A DNA stretch of 64,000 nt from Trichobilharzia regenti (Eukaryota > Platyhelminthes > Trematoda > Strigeidida > Schistosomatidae), in contig OX235263.1 of the NCBI GenBank assembly GCA_944472135.2, forward strand, positions 26,279,379 through 26,343,378. Direction: 5' to 3'. A program made the position numbers and the translations under genes. Under the pieces are notes generated by a model. It saw nothing but the letters and a program-made list of their open reading frames with translations. It did no database searches and was not told the origin of the DNA. Each line of letters opens with the position of its first letter. The first letter of the stretch is position 1. This document shows positions 31,622 through 43,850 of the stretch, in pieces.

Positions 31622-32760
31622 CTGAAATACACAGACGTCAACACATACAAACAGATTACTCGTTTATCATAACATTGGAAATAGTATGTACGTGTAGGTT
31701 GTGAATTTTGCCAACATGTTGATGAAGTGAAAGTGATTCTTATTGAGTAAGCAATGAGTGACGGATCTTCAGAGAGAGAAATCGGAAGCTTTAAATCTTC
31801 ATAGGGATTGACCATAAGTCAATGAAATGTCCATCTACGGATTACGCGATATGCGCACTGTTGCCGACTAGCTCTAAGTTACTCTCAATTCACCTCTGAA
31901 CACTGTGAGCGGCTGGGCATCAACTATTCAAAACGATGTACTCATTCACAAAACGATTGTAGTGCGTAGCATCGGAAAGTCTCATAAACAGACCCAACGA
32001 GTCCCAACACACTGGCACTGGTTCACAAAGTGACAACAGACGTATACAAAATCACTACTGGATGTCAATTATTGTGCAGTGACTGACGAATTCATCCCAA
32101 TATCCAACAGATAAACACATCTGTCTTCCAGTCACACACCTGCGCTATCAACGATAACTAAGTTACCAGTTACATATGGTGGATTCGATCACAGCGATGT
32201 TTGACTGAGTCAGAAGAATGTGAAATTGTAGGTAGAAGTGAAGCTAACCTGCCTGACCGATAATATCAGTGCTTACATTCAGATCCATGGATTAACGATT
32301 CCCTCCAGAGAGTTCTACTCAGAGATATGTAGAAGAAGTTCCCTGAATAAAATGCAAATAGAACAGAATATTTATCGACCAGTAGTTTGAAAATCACCTG
32401 TCACATTGATCCAATGGTAAAAATTCAATGGATCATTTCATGTTTGTCTCCCTATCTGACAATTATTAGTGGCCTGTAGTTCAGGCTTTTCAGCGAATAA
32501 ATCAACATCTTTCGTCAATAAGCATCTTTGCGCATTGATTGCATGAAATGCTAGATACACTTGTAGTCTCCTATACTGGTTGTATCCAAGTGACTGATAA
32601 GCAGCTCAAAACTGTCTGCCACACGTACACTCATCTTTCAATAGCAGTAAAGAGACTCAACTGAATCTCTCTCAAAAATCAGGCTCGAAAACTTGTTGAT
32701 TGAAATGCACGTTGAACAAGATCAAACAAAATAGGGTATAAATTACGAGGGCGTACTTAC

Positions 32761-32799
32761 CGTATGACTTTTGTACCTCTCTGATGGTCCCTGAAATGC
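32761..32799 (-). other. Candidate micro-exon (30 or 39 nt), minus strand
   Basis: Minus strand: two usable acceptors (TTTCTTTCGTCAG and GCATTTCAG, 9 nt apart) followed by sequence ending AGTCATACG and donor GTAAGTACG. Both versions are multiples of three and open in phase 1 (ISGTIREVQKSY). NAGNAG-like spacing would give two in-frame forms. Confidence 0.3.
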
Positions 32800-33165
32800 C
32801 TGACGAAAGAAATGAATACACGACAGATTCAAGATAGACAACAAGTGGGATAAGGAAAGGTGCTAAATTCCTAACCATGAGGTACTCAAATTGAATAGGT
32901 AGCACTATTCAGACATATTGTTTAAACAACTGAACGTCAGCCTTCACATGTCTGTGTGATATTCAGTAGTGGCGTTAATTCAAAGTCTATTTAACGAGAG
33001 ATTTCAAAAGTCCAGTCAATTTATTTGCAGGTTAAAGATGAATAACAAATATTTGATGTACTCTTGTAAATTTCAGGTTGGTAGTAGTATACAGAAATAT
33101 TGTATAGACAATTCACAACTAAAAGAACGATTATTTCTCAATATTGATTAAATTTGTTGACTTAC

Positions 33166-33213
33166 ACGCAGTGATACTTTAGCCTGTTTCTCTGGCCTGT
33201 CTTTCCAAGCGGT
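33166..33213 (-). other. Candidate exon (48 nt), minus strand
   Basis: Minus strand: acceptor GTCTCTTTCCCAATTCAG, 48 nt, donor GTAAGTCAAC. It is open in phase 0 (TAWKDRPEKQAKVSLR) and phase 2, but not in phase 1, so it does not chain simply with the phase-1 candidates nearby. Splice signals are strong. Confidence 0.3.
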
Positions 33214-33890
33214 CTGAATTGGGAAAGAGACAAAGAAAGAGTCAGTTGCTTAGTGCAATATAAATCATGATTACAAAACATTTGAGGCAGTATTGTCAAT
33301 ATTGCTCGCTTCTCAAATATTGAAATAAAAGCTGATGAATAAACGGACGGTAGTGTGGCATCACCAGTTCTCTGTCTCCAATGATACCTAGATATTGATG
33401 TTTACACACATTTGAACAGCATTTGACAATTGTTTACTGCATGTTCATGCACAAAGTATTTAACATCCTCCAGCGACTAGTAATGCGAAACCGCAGATTC
33501 ACTTCAAAACACAAAATCTATGTACGAAACACTTCGAAACTGATATTAGTTATATTGTGATTGTCATCGATTTACAGGTTATAAAGCTACATCACACCAC
33601 TGACATCCTTAGTAGGAAGGATAACTAGAGGCTGTGAACACTCCACGTTTGTTGAAGGATTATGGCAGGCAAGAAAGAGGAGGCTAAGTGTGGGTCTTAG
33701 TTACTTTATAATTGAAAGTGATACCATTGCGAATAATAAATATCCCTCGACACATCATTCGGGGAATAAACCTAATTCAATCTGTCATATGTCCAACAAT
33801 AACATTAATTTTCAACTATATGCAAACACCACCACAGAGTTCAAGTAACACACACATACTATTGATTCGTAGCATCACTGACACAGCAAA

Positions 33891-34008
33891 TTAAGAAATA
33901 AAATACAAAATACACATGGTAAGTAAAAGCAGGCTTGCTAGAGAACCTTCTAAAGCCTTCACTTTCTGCTCCGCAATGGCTTTCTTATTTTCATGTCTAT
34001 TATACGTC
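33891..34008 (-). other. Candidate terminal exon, minus strand
   Basis: Minus strand: acceptor GCGATTGTTTTACAG, then a frame reading TYNRHENKKAIAEQKVKALEG followed by the hydrophobic SLASLLLLTMCILYFIS and a stop. It looks like a charged stalk plus a C-terminal membrane segment. If terminal, it ends a different transcript from the candidates at lower coordinates. Not recognised. Confidence 0.25.
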
Positions 34009-35374
34009 CTGTAAAACAATCGCAAAATTTGAACAAATGAATTGATAATGTCAATAGGAATGATGGCAAATGTCAAATTTGCGCATCAGTCACACTGAAA
34101 TCGTCTACATTCACAGAGTGTTCGAGTGTTACACGCTGAACATGCTTTCATCAATCACCTCCAACGCAGATAATTGCGATTTCGGAGAGAATACGACAAA
34201 TCATTTCACAAATGAAAATGAAAATGTATTCAATGAACATGTACATTACTACTTCGCCAAATGTTAGGCGAATGCATAGAATATTGAAGTATATTGGAAA
34301 GAATTTGCTTGATTTCACAAGAAAGGATGATAGGATCTAAGGCGCATACCCGTTGAAGAAGTTGCATCGCATCTTCAAAACAAGAAGGCAGAGCATGAAA
34401 TCATTCGAAAAAGCATGATCGAATGCTACGAATTGTTCAGTTTCAAGAATGAGTGACGTAGAGAAAATGTGTGCCAGAATGTTTTATTAGAGTGAATAGT
34501 ACTGGTTGATATGTTCAATGAGTAGCGTATTGAAGAGAAACTCATACTCGAGAATACGGAACAATACCGCTTGAAATACGCTCTCACTTACTCACTCACT
34601 CACCATAAGAAGTAAGTGTCGTCCGCCTCCAGAATCCTAGGTCTCAAACCTCATTCAGGGATTAACTGTCACAGATAGAAACTGACTAGCTTCGCGCCAC
34701 AATCGCTTACCCAATGTGAATCCATTGAGAATTTAGCTTTTCAATGTTAGGAAATATGAAATGATGAAGTCGATTCCTGCATGTCCACAGCGTTCAGATT
34801 CTCGAAGTTCATCGCTATTATCCTGCTGGACTAGATGAAGCTGTTTCATTTGCTGCATTTCTCTGCAGGATATACATGATGTCTCACCACCAGACTATCA
34901 GATAGTAGCCTTAAAGTAACTGACAAACTACTAATTGTGGAGAACAATATTCAAAAGCTTGAAATCTATTATGACTAATCACCACCATTGTCTCCCATTT
35001 TACAATATTTTGTAATCGATTTCAGCCTAGCACGTTTGTCACACAAATACGACTGTTTATTTTAAAACTCCACAACTCATCTGTTATTCTACGTTAAAAA
35101 TGTATCAGCCATATAAATGGTCTTTATTGTAACGACAGCAAGTGTTATATTTCATAATTGTAAGAACCTGAAGAGAGATTATCGGAAAGAATATTATTCG
35201 TTCAGATTGACTTTGAATTCATTGCAGAATCCCGAATATTCATTCCTGAGGTGAATGGATATTCGACAAGCAAATTCACATTTCAAAAGAATTTACAAGT
35301 CAGAAGCAATTCGATTATGGCAGACTAATGGCAACATGAATGCTTAAATTACTGTTCAATATGCAATGACTCAC
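34009..35374. other. No gene recognised
   Basis: AT-rich sequence, possibly intronic. Nothing assignable. Confidence 0.35.
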
Positions 35375-35401
35375 TGTAATAATACTGAGGCGGCGGATTA
35401 G
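35375..35401 (-). other. Candidate micro-exon (27 nt), minus strand
   Basis: Minus strand: acceptor TTATTTCTCCTTTTCTGAAG, 27 nt, donor GTGAGTCATTG. Symmetric and open in phase 1 (NPPPQYYY plus one base). Proline/tyrosine-rich short exons fit secreted micro-exon proteins, but the family is not recognised. Confidence 0.3.
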
Positions 35402-38400
35402 CTTCAGAAAAGGAGAAATAATTAATTAATAATATGCGAAACTGAGCATATTTAATCTCACGAATCACTAGATCGACAGAGAGGGGCAATCATTCATCCG
35501 TTATTTGGTGGAGAGACCACCTAAATGCTTGTCTTGTGCATTCAATCTGCACTGAGTACGTGTTTCAAATTGATGTGACTCAAGATGACTTTGTAGTCGT
35601 GAAACTGAATTCATCAATGTACACAATTCGTGCAACAGAAACGTATGCAATGTATGCGAGTTCGTGTTATCGGTGTGTGTCAGATAAATGATTAGATAGG
35701 GTTGTCATACCGTACCTCAAATTCATCAGAAAATGATATTCATATCGACGTCTGATAGATCTGATCGAATCGTGTGGTTCATACTGTGGTGAGAGCAGGC
35801 CGTGAGAAAATATGAGCAAGGCTGATTCAACAACCAATCACAGCAAAGTTAACGTGGCAAAATATGATTCGCAGATAGAGAACTCTATTTGCCGAGGAAT
35901 CCCGAAACAACCAATCAGAAGCCTGCGTTTGTCTGCCTAACTTCTGATAAACAACCAATCAGATGACTACGCTTGTCTACTTGCATAAACTATAATAATG
36001 TATGTGAAATATGCATAAATACGTGTTGATTTTCATAATAAAACGATCTGTTGCTTCGCCCTTGTCTTCTGTTGTTACAATACATTCACACAAATCACTG
36101 ATTATCACATACTCTGAAGGTAGTTGTCAGAAGTGAGTTATCTACTTTTAAGGTAGTTTCAAAATATTTAAAGTGCAATATATATATACGGCGTAGTTAC
36201 GTAGCGCTTACTTATCAGTGGACGTAAACTCAGGAGAAGGAGGAACACAGTGATTTCTAATGACAGGAAAGCGAAAGCCATGATTATGTGTAATTCCGTG
36301 AAATCTGATGTATATATATGAAAATTTATTCTAGAGAATCAAATGAACAAATGAAAGACGAGAAGATATAGGACCATTTCGAGGTGACTCTAGTTTATGT
36401 TATGTCCACGTGGTCATGGCGTGATTATCATTATTAAAAGCAAATTGACCTTTATCAGGGAATGTAGACAGTTTTCTTCAAAGAAGGTGTAATTATTCAG
36501 ACAGAAAAGGCGAAATTTGGTATTATTTCATATGAAAATTTCTTCACTGTAATAACTTTTTCTTGTGTTAGCAGAGGGTGGGAACAAGGAATATTGTTTA
36601 GAAAGCATTGCCTTCAGTGTATTGTAGTCATGCGTTATCAATAAGGGCAGTTTATGTGATGGATACATCTGTTACCTTGAATGACTGATTGCTTATATGC
36701 TGACGAAATATGCGATATTTCTGTGAGAAATATGGTGAGGTGACTGTAAATATACAGATAGCATGAAATGGATGAAGACGATGTGTATTCTTAATGGAAA
36801 GATTCAATGTGATCAATGAATGTTGCCCACTCATTTGAAAGCGCTCAACGGATACGGTGAGTGGCTAGTACACATAGACATTATGCTTGCAAACAGGAGA
36901 TAGTTATACCCCATTTGATTGTTTATCGTGGAATAATGGATATTTGATTTGTGTGAGGTGATGTCATATCTTGGTTGAAGACTTAATATCACTAACAACT
37001 GCAACTGCATGTTAGTGACTGCATGTTAGTAAGACAGATGAGAAGACATAGCAGTGAGTTGCTATCAATCCAAGAGGATTCCAGACATCACGCCACAATT
37101 TCACACATCAGAAGTATCACAAGAAGATCAGTTTACTGAAACGAAGATCTTTTTTTAAATATCCTACCAAAAGTTTTTTTTTAAACAAAACAGAAAGAGA
37201 ACGAACATGAGTTTCAAATTTTTATTTTTTTATCACCTATAAAGTCTCTCAATCATATCCAAACACAACATATACAACTAATTGTTCAGTAGTGTTCAAA
37301 GTTCATATTGATTATTTTTGATGTCTCTTTGTCTCGTTTAGAAGCAACCATTTTTGTAAAGGCATTAAGTGCCACGGTGATATCACTTACATATGGAAGT
37401 TTCTTTGTTGCATTGAATTGTCAACTGGTAGAGTCCTCTACTGGACTACAGCTTTCTAACTTCGTTTATATAATTCCAGTTGATTCAATTAGATAAAATA
37501 ATATAATTTACAAAGTGCCTTGGAATGACTATGAGTCAGGTCAACTACATAGGTCACACTAGTAGATAGGGGATAGTGGGATTATCAGAACATAATAATT
37601 TAGTTAACTTTAAAATGGTTGACCCCACGAAGATATGTAATTTAGAAGAAAGCTCAGCAGTTGCATTGCATGCATGAACACACAATCAAACAATAGGGTG
37701 CATGGGAAACAGTTGAAATTCAAAGAAGCAATATAGGTAGATGGAGAGAGATAGAGGTTGATTACTGAATCCCGCCTGGATCATCGAGTCTTCAGTCAAC
37801 ATTTTCAAAAGGAATGACTCATCACTCATACCGGAAATACGAAAAATACTACTACCAATCAATTGAGGCGATGAAATATAGCGGAATTATATAAACGAAT
37901 TCGGAAAGTTGTGTGAGTACCTTGATATGATTATGGGCAGTTGTAATAAATTGTCCTCGAAAAGTGGTCATCAGTAAATATTACTGTATAACAACACTGT
38001 GAGACTTTATCAAAATAAATTTTACCCACAATAGAATTACACTCTACTTCAGTGCACAATTTTTATATCAATAGAAGCCTACCATAATTAATAATCTTGT
38101 TTGAAGAGACAAGCTTATTTATTGCTAGCCATGAAATCGTGATTCATACATGTACTGACATGATAAGTCTTTATTAGACAGTTTTGATTGGTTTATCTAT
38201 GGCCTAATTTTTTGAGGGTTTGTAAATATAAGCTTTCATGCGTTTCGTCGAATAAATATTGTCATTTCTTGTTTATAACTCCATTGAAAATTTGTTATAA
38301 CTGAATTGAAATGAATAAACCAGTCGCTACTTGTTTATATCTGAGCCTATTAATTAACATGACGGTAATGAACTCGACTGATATGCTAATGCTGCACCTT

Positions 38401-39600
38401 CCGATACATTGAGCCATGTAAATATCAAAAGACTAAAAGATGTTGTATTATTATTATGATTTATTAGGAAACAACACATACTATTTATACATTTTATTTA
38501 CCATAATAAAGTCGGCTCACAGTCATGAGAATGCATTGTTCTTACTGGCTGGAAATTTCTATTCTCATTGGTTGGTGATCCGACAAAGATCAAAGTGAGA
38601 CAAAAGACGTTGAATTGATCGCACACTAAATCACGATATGTGTGAGAAATGATACATCACATAATAACTCCATCGTAAGTTAAATCACATGATTTATGAG
38701 AAAGGATGATATACTAATTTTATGCTGGGTCCTATGCTAAGGACAGAAGACAAGGGTCAGGTAACAGATCGTTCACTGAGAAATCAATAGATATTTATAG
38801 ATATTTATGCAGATTATTATTCGTTGTTGTTAGTAGAGAAGCAACGTCTTTTGATTAGTTGTTTTCCTGCTGAAGGTTATTCCGTCATCTCTTTGTTGCT
38901 GTTTCTTATACCTGCAAATTGTATGCTCCCAAGTTAAGTCTACTGTGATTGTTTGTTTAGTCCCCCAAGGTAAGTCACTGTTCATGTTTTTTCTCATGAC
39001 TGATTTTGGCTAGCAGACAGCTCTCACCATACTATCATTCCAGTCATTGGTTTTTCCTAGTCTGACGTTTTGGTCTGTCTCAGTTTTGGTGGGATATTTT
39101 CAAGTGATCATTTGGTTATGGTGTCGTGTGTTGTGTAGGCGTATTCCAGCCAGGTTAGATGAACGCACAACATCCAATATCACTTGGTCATGACAAATCT
39201 TTAAACTGTAAACACTTGAAGGATTATATACAACGCTGACGCGCCTTATAATTGCCACAGTAATAGTCTTGATATAAGTTAAACTGATAACAGTTAATAT
39301 TACTGGATAACACTGTATGATTTATCAAAATAAAATCTTATCCATAATGAAGTTATAATCTACCATAGTGCCCAAGTTTTATACTTATATCAATAAATCT
39401 CTACAAAGCCAATACTTGAAAATTCATCTGATGATCATTAGCCATTGGCCCTATTCAGGTAGTGACCTGGGGTTCTAGTGGGTAGCTTTGGAAAGTACAG
39501 TGCAGAAGGTTGAAGATGAGGCAGTAACTCATCGAAGAAGACGTTGCGAAGTGGTCGCGCTATGTCGTGAATTGATAGAGGCTAGAATTCATGAACTGGC
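35402..39600. other. Mostly unassigned; two short repeat pieces and two possible plus-strand exons
   Basis: A repeat end with AATAAAACGATCTGTT..CCCTTGTCTTCTGT at 36,040-36,075 recurs in inverse orientation at about 38,750-38,795. A plus frame after the acceptor-like TCTCTTTGTCTCGTTTAG at 37,341 reads ATIFVKALSATVISLTYGSFFVALNC and could be an exon (donor GTAGAG near 37,429). At 38,961-38,969 the 9 nt TCCCCCAAG sits between GTTTGTTTAG and GTAAGTCACTG. All are weak. Confidence 0.3.
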
Positions 39601-39611
39601 CATTGGATCGG

Positions 39612-39800
39612 GTCCCAGTGACTTAATGGTCTACGAGTTATCTCGCCTTGTAACCAAAAGGTTTTGGGTTCGACCCATGGGGTGTGTGCGCACTGATGAA
39701 TGCGTTCAAGCTCTAGGACGAAACAAAAGTCCAGTACTCCCTGGTTGGTTTTCCAATGGTTCTCTAACTGATGTCAGCTCATGATGAAATCCTCCAAACA
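39612..39800 (+). mobile_element. tRNA-derived SINE with hammerhead relic
   Basis: The tRNA-like head has A-box-like TGGTCTACGAG and B-box GGTTCGACCC. It is followed by CTGATGA (39,693-39,699) and GAAAC (39,720-39,724), the two catalytic boxes of a hammerhead. The 5' strand of stem II (expected GTCC opposite AGGAC) is lost, so the ribozyme is probably inactive. The tail CAGTACTCCCTGGTTGG..CAATGGTTCTCTAAC is shared with other SINEs here and with the Penelope copy at 48.3 kb. This matches the known schistosome alpha-type SINE with hammerhead. Confidence 0.7.
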
Positions 39801-40199
39801 ATCAAACTAAATGCCTACGAAAACCGACCCTTGTAATTTCTATTTGTTTAAGCCTCATTGGCACACTCACTTCTAGATTATACCTCGCATTACGTAAAAT
39901 TGTAAAACCATGATGTTTTACTCCGAAACATTGTGAATTCTGTACCGATTTCCAATTTGCAAATGAACCGGTGTTGTGCAATTTATGCAGTTCAAGAGAG
40001 TAAAATGTCGAAATAATAGTGAAGATATCAAATTCACGAAGAGAGGAGAAGAATTAGACAACAAATACTTCCTTTCTCATAAGTCTTAATCAAGAGAATT
40101 AACAAAGGAAAATTTAGAAACACAAATGTGTAAAAAATCAACGCCCATAAACCAAAATACTCAACTATAATAGTAATAATGCAATTACTCACAAAGGAA

Positions 40200-41045
40200 A
40201 CTGTGTGCAGAATTTGTTTAAAGGAGTTCAAACATACCGTAGCACTACTCCAGTGTTGAAGAGGATGGAAGAAAAATGCCTACTAACGGTCTTCAAAAAG
40301 AATGAATATCCGCAGAATTTCATCAAAAAGTGTTTAAAATTGAATCACACTACCAACAAGGAACCATCATCGAAGAACACAAGAAAATTCATCCTACCAT
40401 ATATATAAAAAATATCTCTGAAATAACAGCTAGAATATTGAAACCTTTGCAATATATATAGCACACAAGCCAGTCAGCACAATCATTTCATTCATTGACA
40501 TTGTGCAAACCGAAAGATCCAACAGAAAAAGGAGATGAAATTAATACCACTTACAAAATAACTTGTATGAACTGTAACAGATATTACATCGGTGAAAACA
40601 GGCGTCCCCTTCAAATCAGAATCCAGGAACACAAATTAACTGTGAAAAGACATGATATATAAAATCTTTCATATCAATACATGTAGATAATCATGTACAT
40701 CAATTTTATTGGGATAATGTTAAAATTTTAAACAGAGGAAACACCAAAAGTGCCACAGAATTCCTAGAAGCCTGTCACTCAGTCAAATATGTGATTAACA
40801 AACATGTTAATACAGACCAAATCTACCAACTAAGAAAAAGTAAATCATGTGACGAAAAAGTTCAAAATTCAAGTCCACAAGTACTAATGTAAATCAACTA
40901 CCAGTCACGAAGATGGTTGCCAGGAGACACAATTCTATCATTCAGAGATAATTTAAATTTGTTCATTTTATGCTAAAACTTGCACTGAAGATGTTGTCCA
41001 GAAGGACAACGAAAGCTCCCCAATAAAAGCAACCAGCTAAGAGAA
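40200..41045 (+). pseudogene. Penelope-like element, end of RT and GIY-YIG, broken
   Basis: Frames in order give YRSTTPVLKRMEEKCLLTVFKKNEYPQNFIKKCL, then PYIKNISEITARILKPL, ITCMNCNRYYIGENRRPLQIRIQEHKLTVKRHD (YIG half of GIY-YIG), YWDNVKILNRGNTKSATEFLEACHS and VNTDQIYQL. This is the post-RT region and endonuclease of a Penelope-like lineage also present at 50.9-51.6 kb. Frameshifts and stops separate the blocks. The 3' end carries the hammerhead-like hairpin at 40,985-41,014. Confidence 0.75.
40985..41014 (+). ncRNA. Hammerhead-like hairpin at Penelope 3' end
   Basis: CTGAAGA (fits CUGANGA), one extra T, a perfect 7 bp stem GTTGTCC/GGACAAC closing an AGAA loop, then GAAA. These are the boxes and stem II of a hammerhead with one unusual inserted base. 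Stems I and III are not clear. The homologous site at about 51,609-51,638 is more degraded. Confidence 0.35.
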
Positions 41046-41706
41046 TACAACTAATTGCAAGAGGGAAATTTCACCACACTTCCGTTTTAGAAACCGAAAA
41101 TATTCAAATCACAATACATGTGATCTACATTTGTGCAGGATTCTGTAGACCACTGATTGATTAATATGACTAGTCGGACGCCATTCATGTCAACTAGTAG
41201 TGCTTGCTAGCCAGCCAGCTCATCTGTACAATGTACCCGGTTTGGCTGATGTGAAATAACCGAATCAGTCAGCTACTCGTGTGAATTGTTAATGTCTTCA
41301 ATGGAATTCTCATTTTGCTTATTACGCAGTTCAAGGAAGTCAAATTTCTCTACAGTTCCTTTTAGGAACTCATCATTTTGACGTCACAATATACATGATC
41401 TGCCTGACACCATGGTGTCAAGTAACTGGTCAGAAATTAGGTGGTTTGAACCAGTGTTTGGCTGTCTGATCTGAATCAGACCAAGTATACTGCTGATGAA
41501 CTTGAAAGCAAAGAAGCCAAACAACCTACTGGTATCTAGATCACTTCCATCTGATTGGCTGGCTAGTTGGCACGCACCATTGGTTGATATGAGTGCGGTC
41601 TAACTACTCATTTATGCGAATCAGTAGTATATACAGGTGTTCTTGCTTGATACTGTCCTATTTACTGAAAATAACAGTTTCACTAACATTAATCTTCATA
41701 TTGAAA

Positions 41707-41745
<39 letters not shown>

Positions 41746-42590
41746 CTTTCCGACAGTATGATTGAATACTTCACTTCGATTTCTAAGAAAATTTTCCGTT
41801 TAATCTTCTGTGTTAAGAAGTTAAGACAATCGAGAAAGTATCATTCAGTCTCTACTTTTACAGTTTATTATTTCTTGCATCTTATATATCTTTCTTTATT
41901 ACTGCCACTTAGTCTTTCCTGGGTTAATTGAAAAGCACTGTTTCATATGGTGAAAGGTAATAAGGGTTGTCGGTAAGGCAGGTGGTGTGTCACTAGGTCA
42001 GCTTTTTACAACTGTAGTCGACAGACACTTGAAATTTTGCAAGAAACCATCTAAATCTATAAAGTATGACTATCACCATCCTCTTTATTCACAACTCTTC
42101 CCAACTTGCATCTCGTCAGGTAGGAGGACTAGAAGTCATTAGAGAATATTATATATGTATAGAAATTCAGAGATACCATATTTGGCTTGTCAGCTTCCTA
42201 CGTGATAGAAATAATGTTAAGTGAGAAACCTACAACTTACTGTGTTATCGACAAAATTAATGACTTTTTGATATTATCCTGTTTTTAATTTATGGTGACA
42301 TTATCACAAAGGTTTCCTTGTATTTCCCAATGAATGAAAAACCAAACGATATTGTTCTTACCGACGTTTCGCTATTTAATGCTAACAGCTTTATTATTGC
42401 ACCAAAACTTACAAAATCTCAGCATATATATAACAACTTAATCATCGTTTCTCAGCATGGGGTCAATTTTCCGTTGTCGACTTGGCCAATTGGTAAAGAT
42501 AACAAAACTAGGTGTAGAGTGTTGAATTTGATAAGTGTGTAGAATTATAAAAACAGCCTGTGTTTACATACTGAAGTTGCTTATCACATT
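41046..42590. other. No gene; (AT)n microsatellite
   Basis: Contains a pure AT run at 41,709-41,742. The rest is AT-rich and unassigned; 41,850-42,000 may hold a very old LINE fragment similar to 57,690-57,780. Confidence 0.4.
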
Positions 42591-42599
42591 CGTGTTGGT

Positions 42600-43850
42600 T
42601 TTGCCACTTTATGGGGGAGGCGGGTGGTGTAACCAGGTTAAATTCTGTCTTAGTCCATCATCCCTGTTCATCAGACAATTGGGATTCCATTTGATATGAA
42701 GTACTTCTGATGATGTTAGATGTTCTTCGTGATTTCTGAAATTTTTGTGGATTATTTCAATATTGTCAAAGTCAATTTTTTGGTCTGATTCCATAGCGTG
42801 TAGACCTATGGCTGATTATCTTTCAAGTTTTCTAGTTCAACTGGATTATTCGTCGGTGGTCGAACATATGCGCCTCTACAGTGTTCATTTCTTCTCGAGA
42901 TGTCTGTCCAATGTATATCGCATCCCATGCCAAGCATTTCTTTTTGTAGACACAATTAGATAGAAAATCTTTGATGATTTGGTCTTTTGTATGGACAAGG
43001 TTGCTCATCGTGCGTGTGTCTAATGTTTTGAAGGAAACTCTGATGTCGAGCTTATCGAGTACTCTTCTGATATCGTCTGACGTCTTTGATCGATAAGGAA
43101 CGACAATTGTTGAGGTCCATGTTTTCGAAATAGGTTTTCTATCATGCTTGATGTCAGTGTTGATTTTGTTGATGAAGCTTTTAGGGAGTTGTTTTGCTTG
43201 AGAGTCTCAGTTATGTTTGATATTTCTTCTTCTTCTTTCTCATCCGTTAATATCAAAGAGAGAGCTTGTCTGAGAAGACTTGATACAACTGATAGCTTTG
43301 CACTGACAGGGTGTGATGATTTACAGTCTAAATATTTATTGGAGTGGGTTTTCTTCCTGAATATGGATATACTAAAATGTCCGTTTTCTCTCCTCTTAAC
43401 TAGGCAGTATAGAAATGGTAGTTCACCGATGTCTGATTCTGCTTCCAAAGTAAACTGGATTCTGGGAGATACACAGTTTATTTTCTCCAGGAATGAATTG
43501 TGTAGATCTCGTTTTAGCACCACAAAAGTATCATCTACATATCTTAACCAGATTTGAAGAGTGATTATGCTTGAAAAGATGTTATCTTCCAATCTATTCA
43601 TGAATAGGTCAGAGAATGTTGGGGGAACTGGTGAACCCATTGCAACACCATTTATCTGTCTACATAAATTCCCTTTAAATATAAAATAATTACTTTCTAG
43701 ACAGAATTTCAAGCTCTTCATTATTTCACTGGTGTCCGATGGCCATCTTTGTGCTAGCGTTGTATCTGATTCTAGTAGACTGGAAATAATATCAAGACTT
43801 TCGTTAATAGGGATACTAGTATATAATGAGTTAAATATCACAGTTTAACA
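42600..43850 (-). pseudogene. Penelope-like element, RT and degraded GIY-YIG
   Basis: Minus frame 43,020-43,841 is a long RT segment: SLYTSIPINESLDII, LCRQINGVAMGSPVPPTFSDLFM (motif B region), LRYVDDTFVVLK (catalytic Y-V-D-D), GELPFLYCLVKR and FRKKTHSNKYLDC. This block order is diagnostic of Penelope-like reverse transcriptases. Downstream (42,800-43,015) another frame gives NCVYKKKCLAWDAIYIGQTSREE, a GIY-YIG start, then FDNIEIIHKNFRNHEEHLTSSE at 42,660-42,790 after stops. The N-terminal RT is missing beyond 43,850. It is the best preserved RT of this family in the window but not functional. Confidence 0.85.

Noticed and set aside
42690..42720. Hammerhead box CTGATGATG on the plus strand
   Set aside because: Lies inside Penelope coding sequence on the other strand and has no GAAA box or pairing stems.
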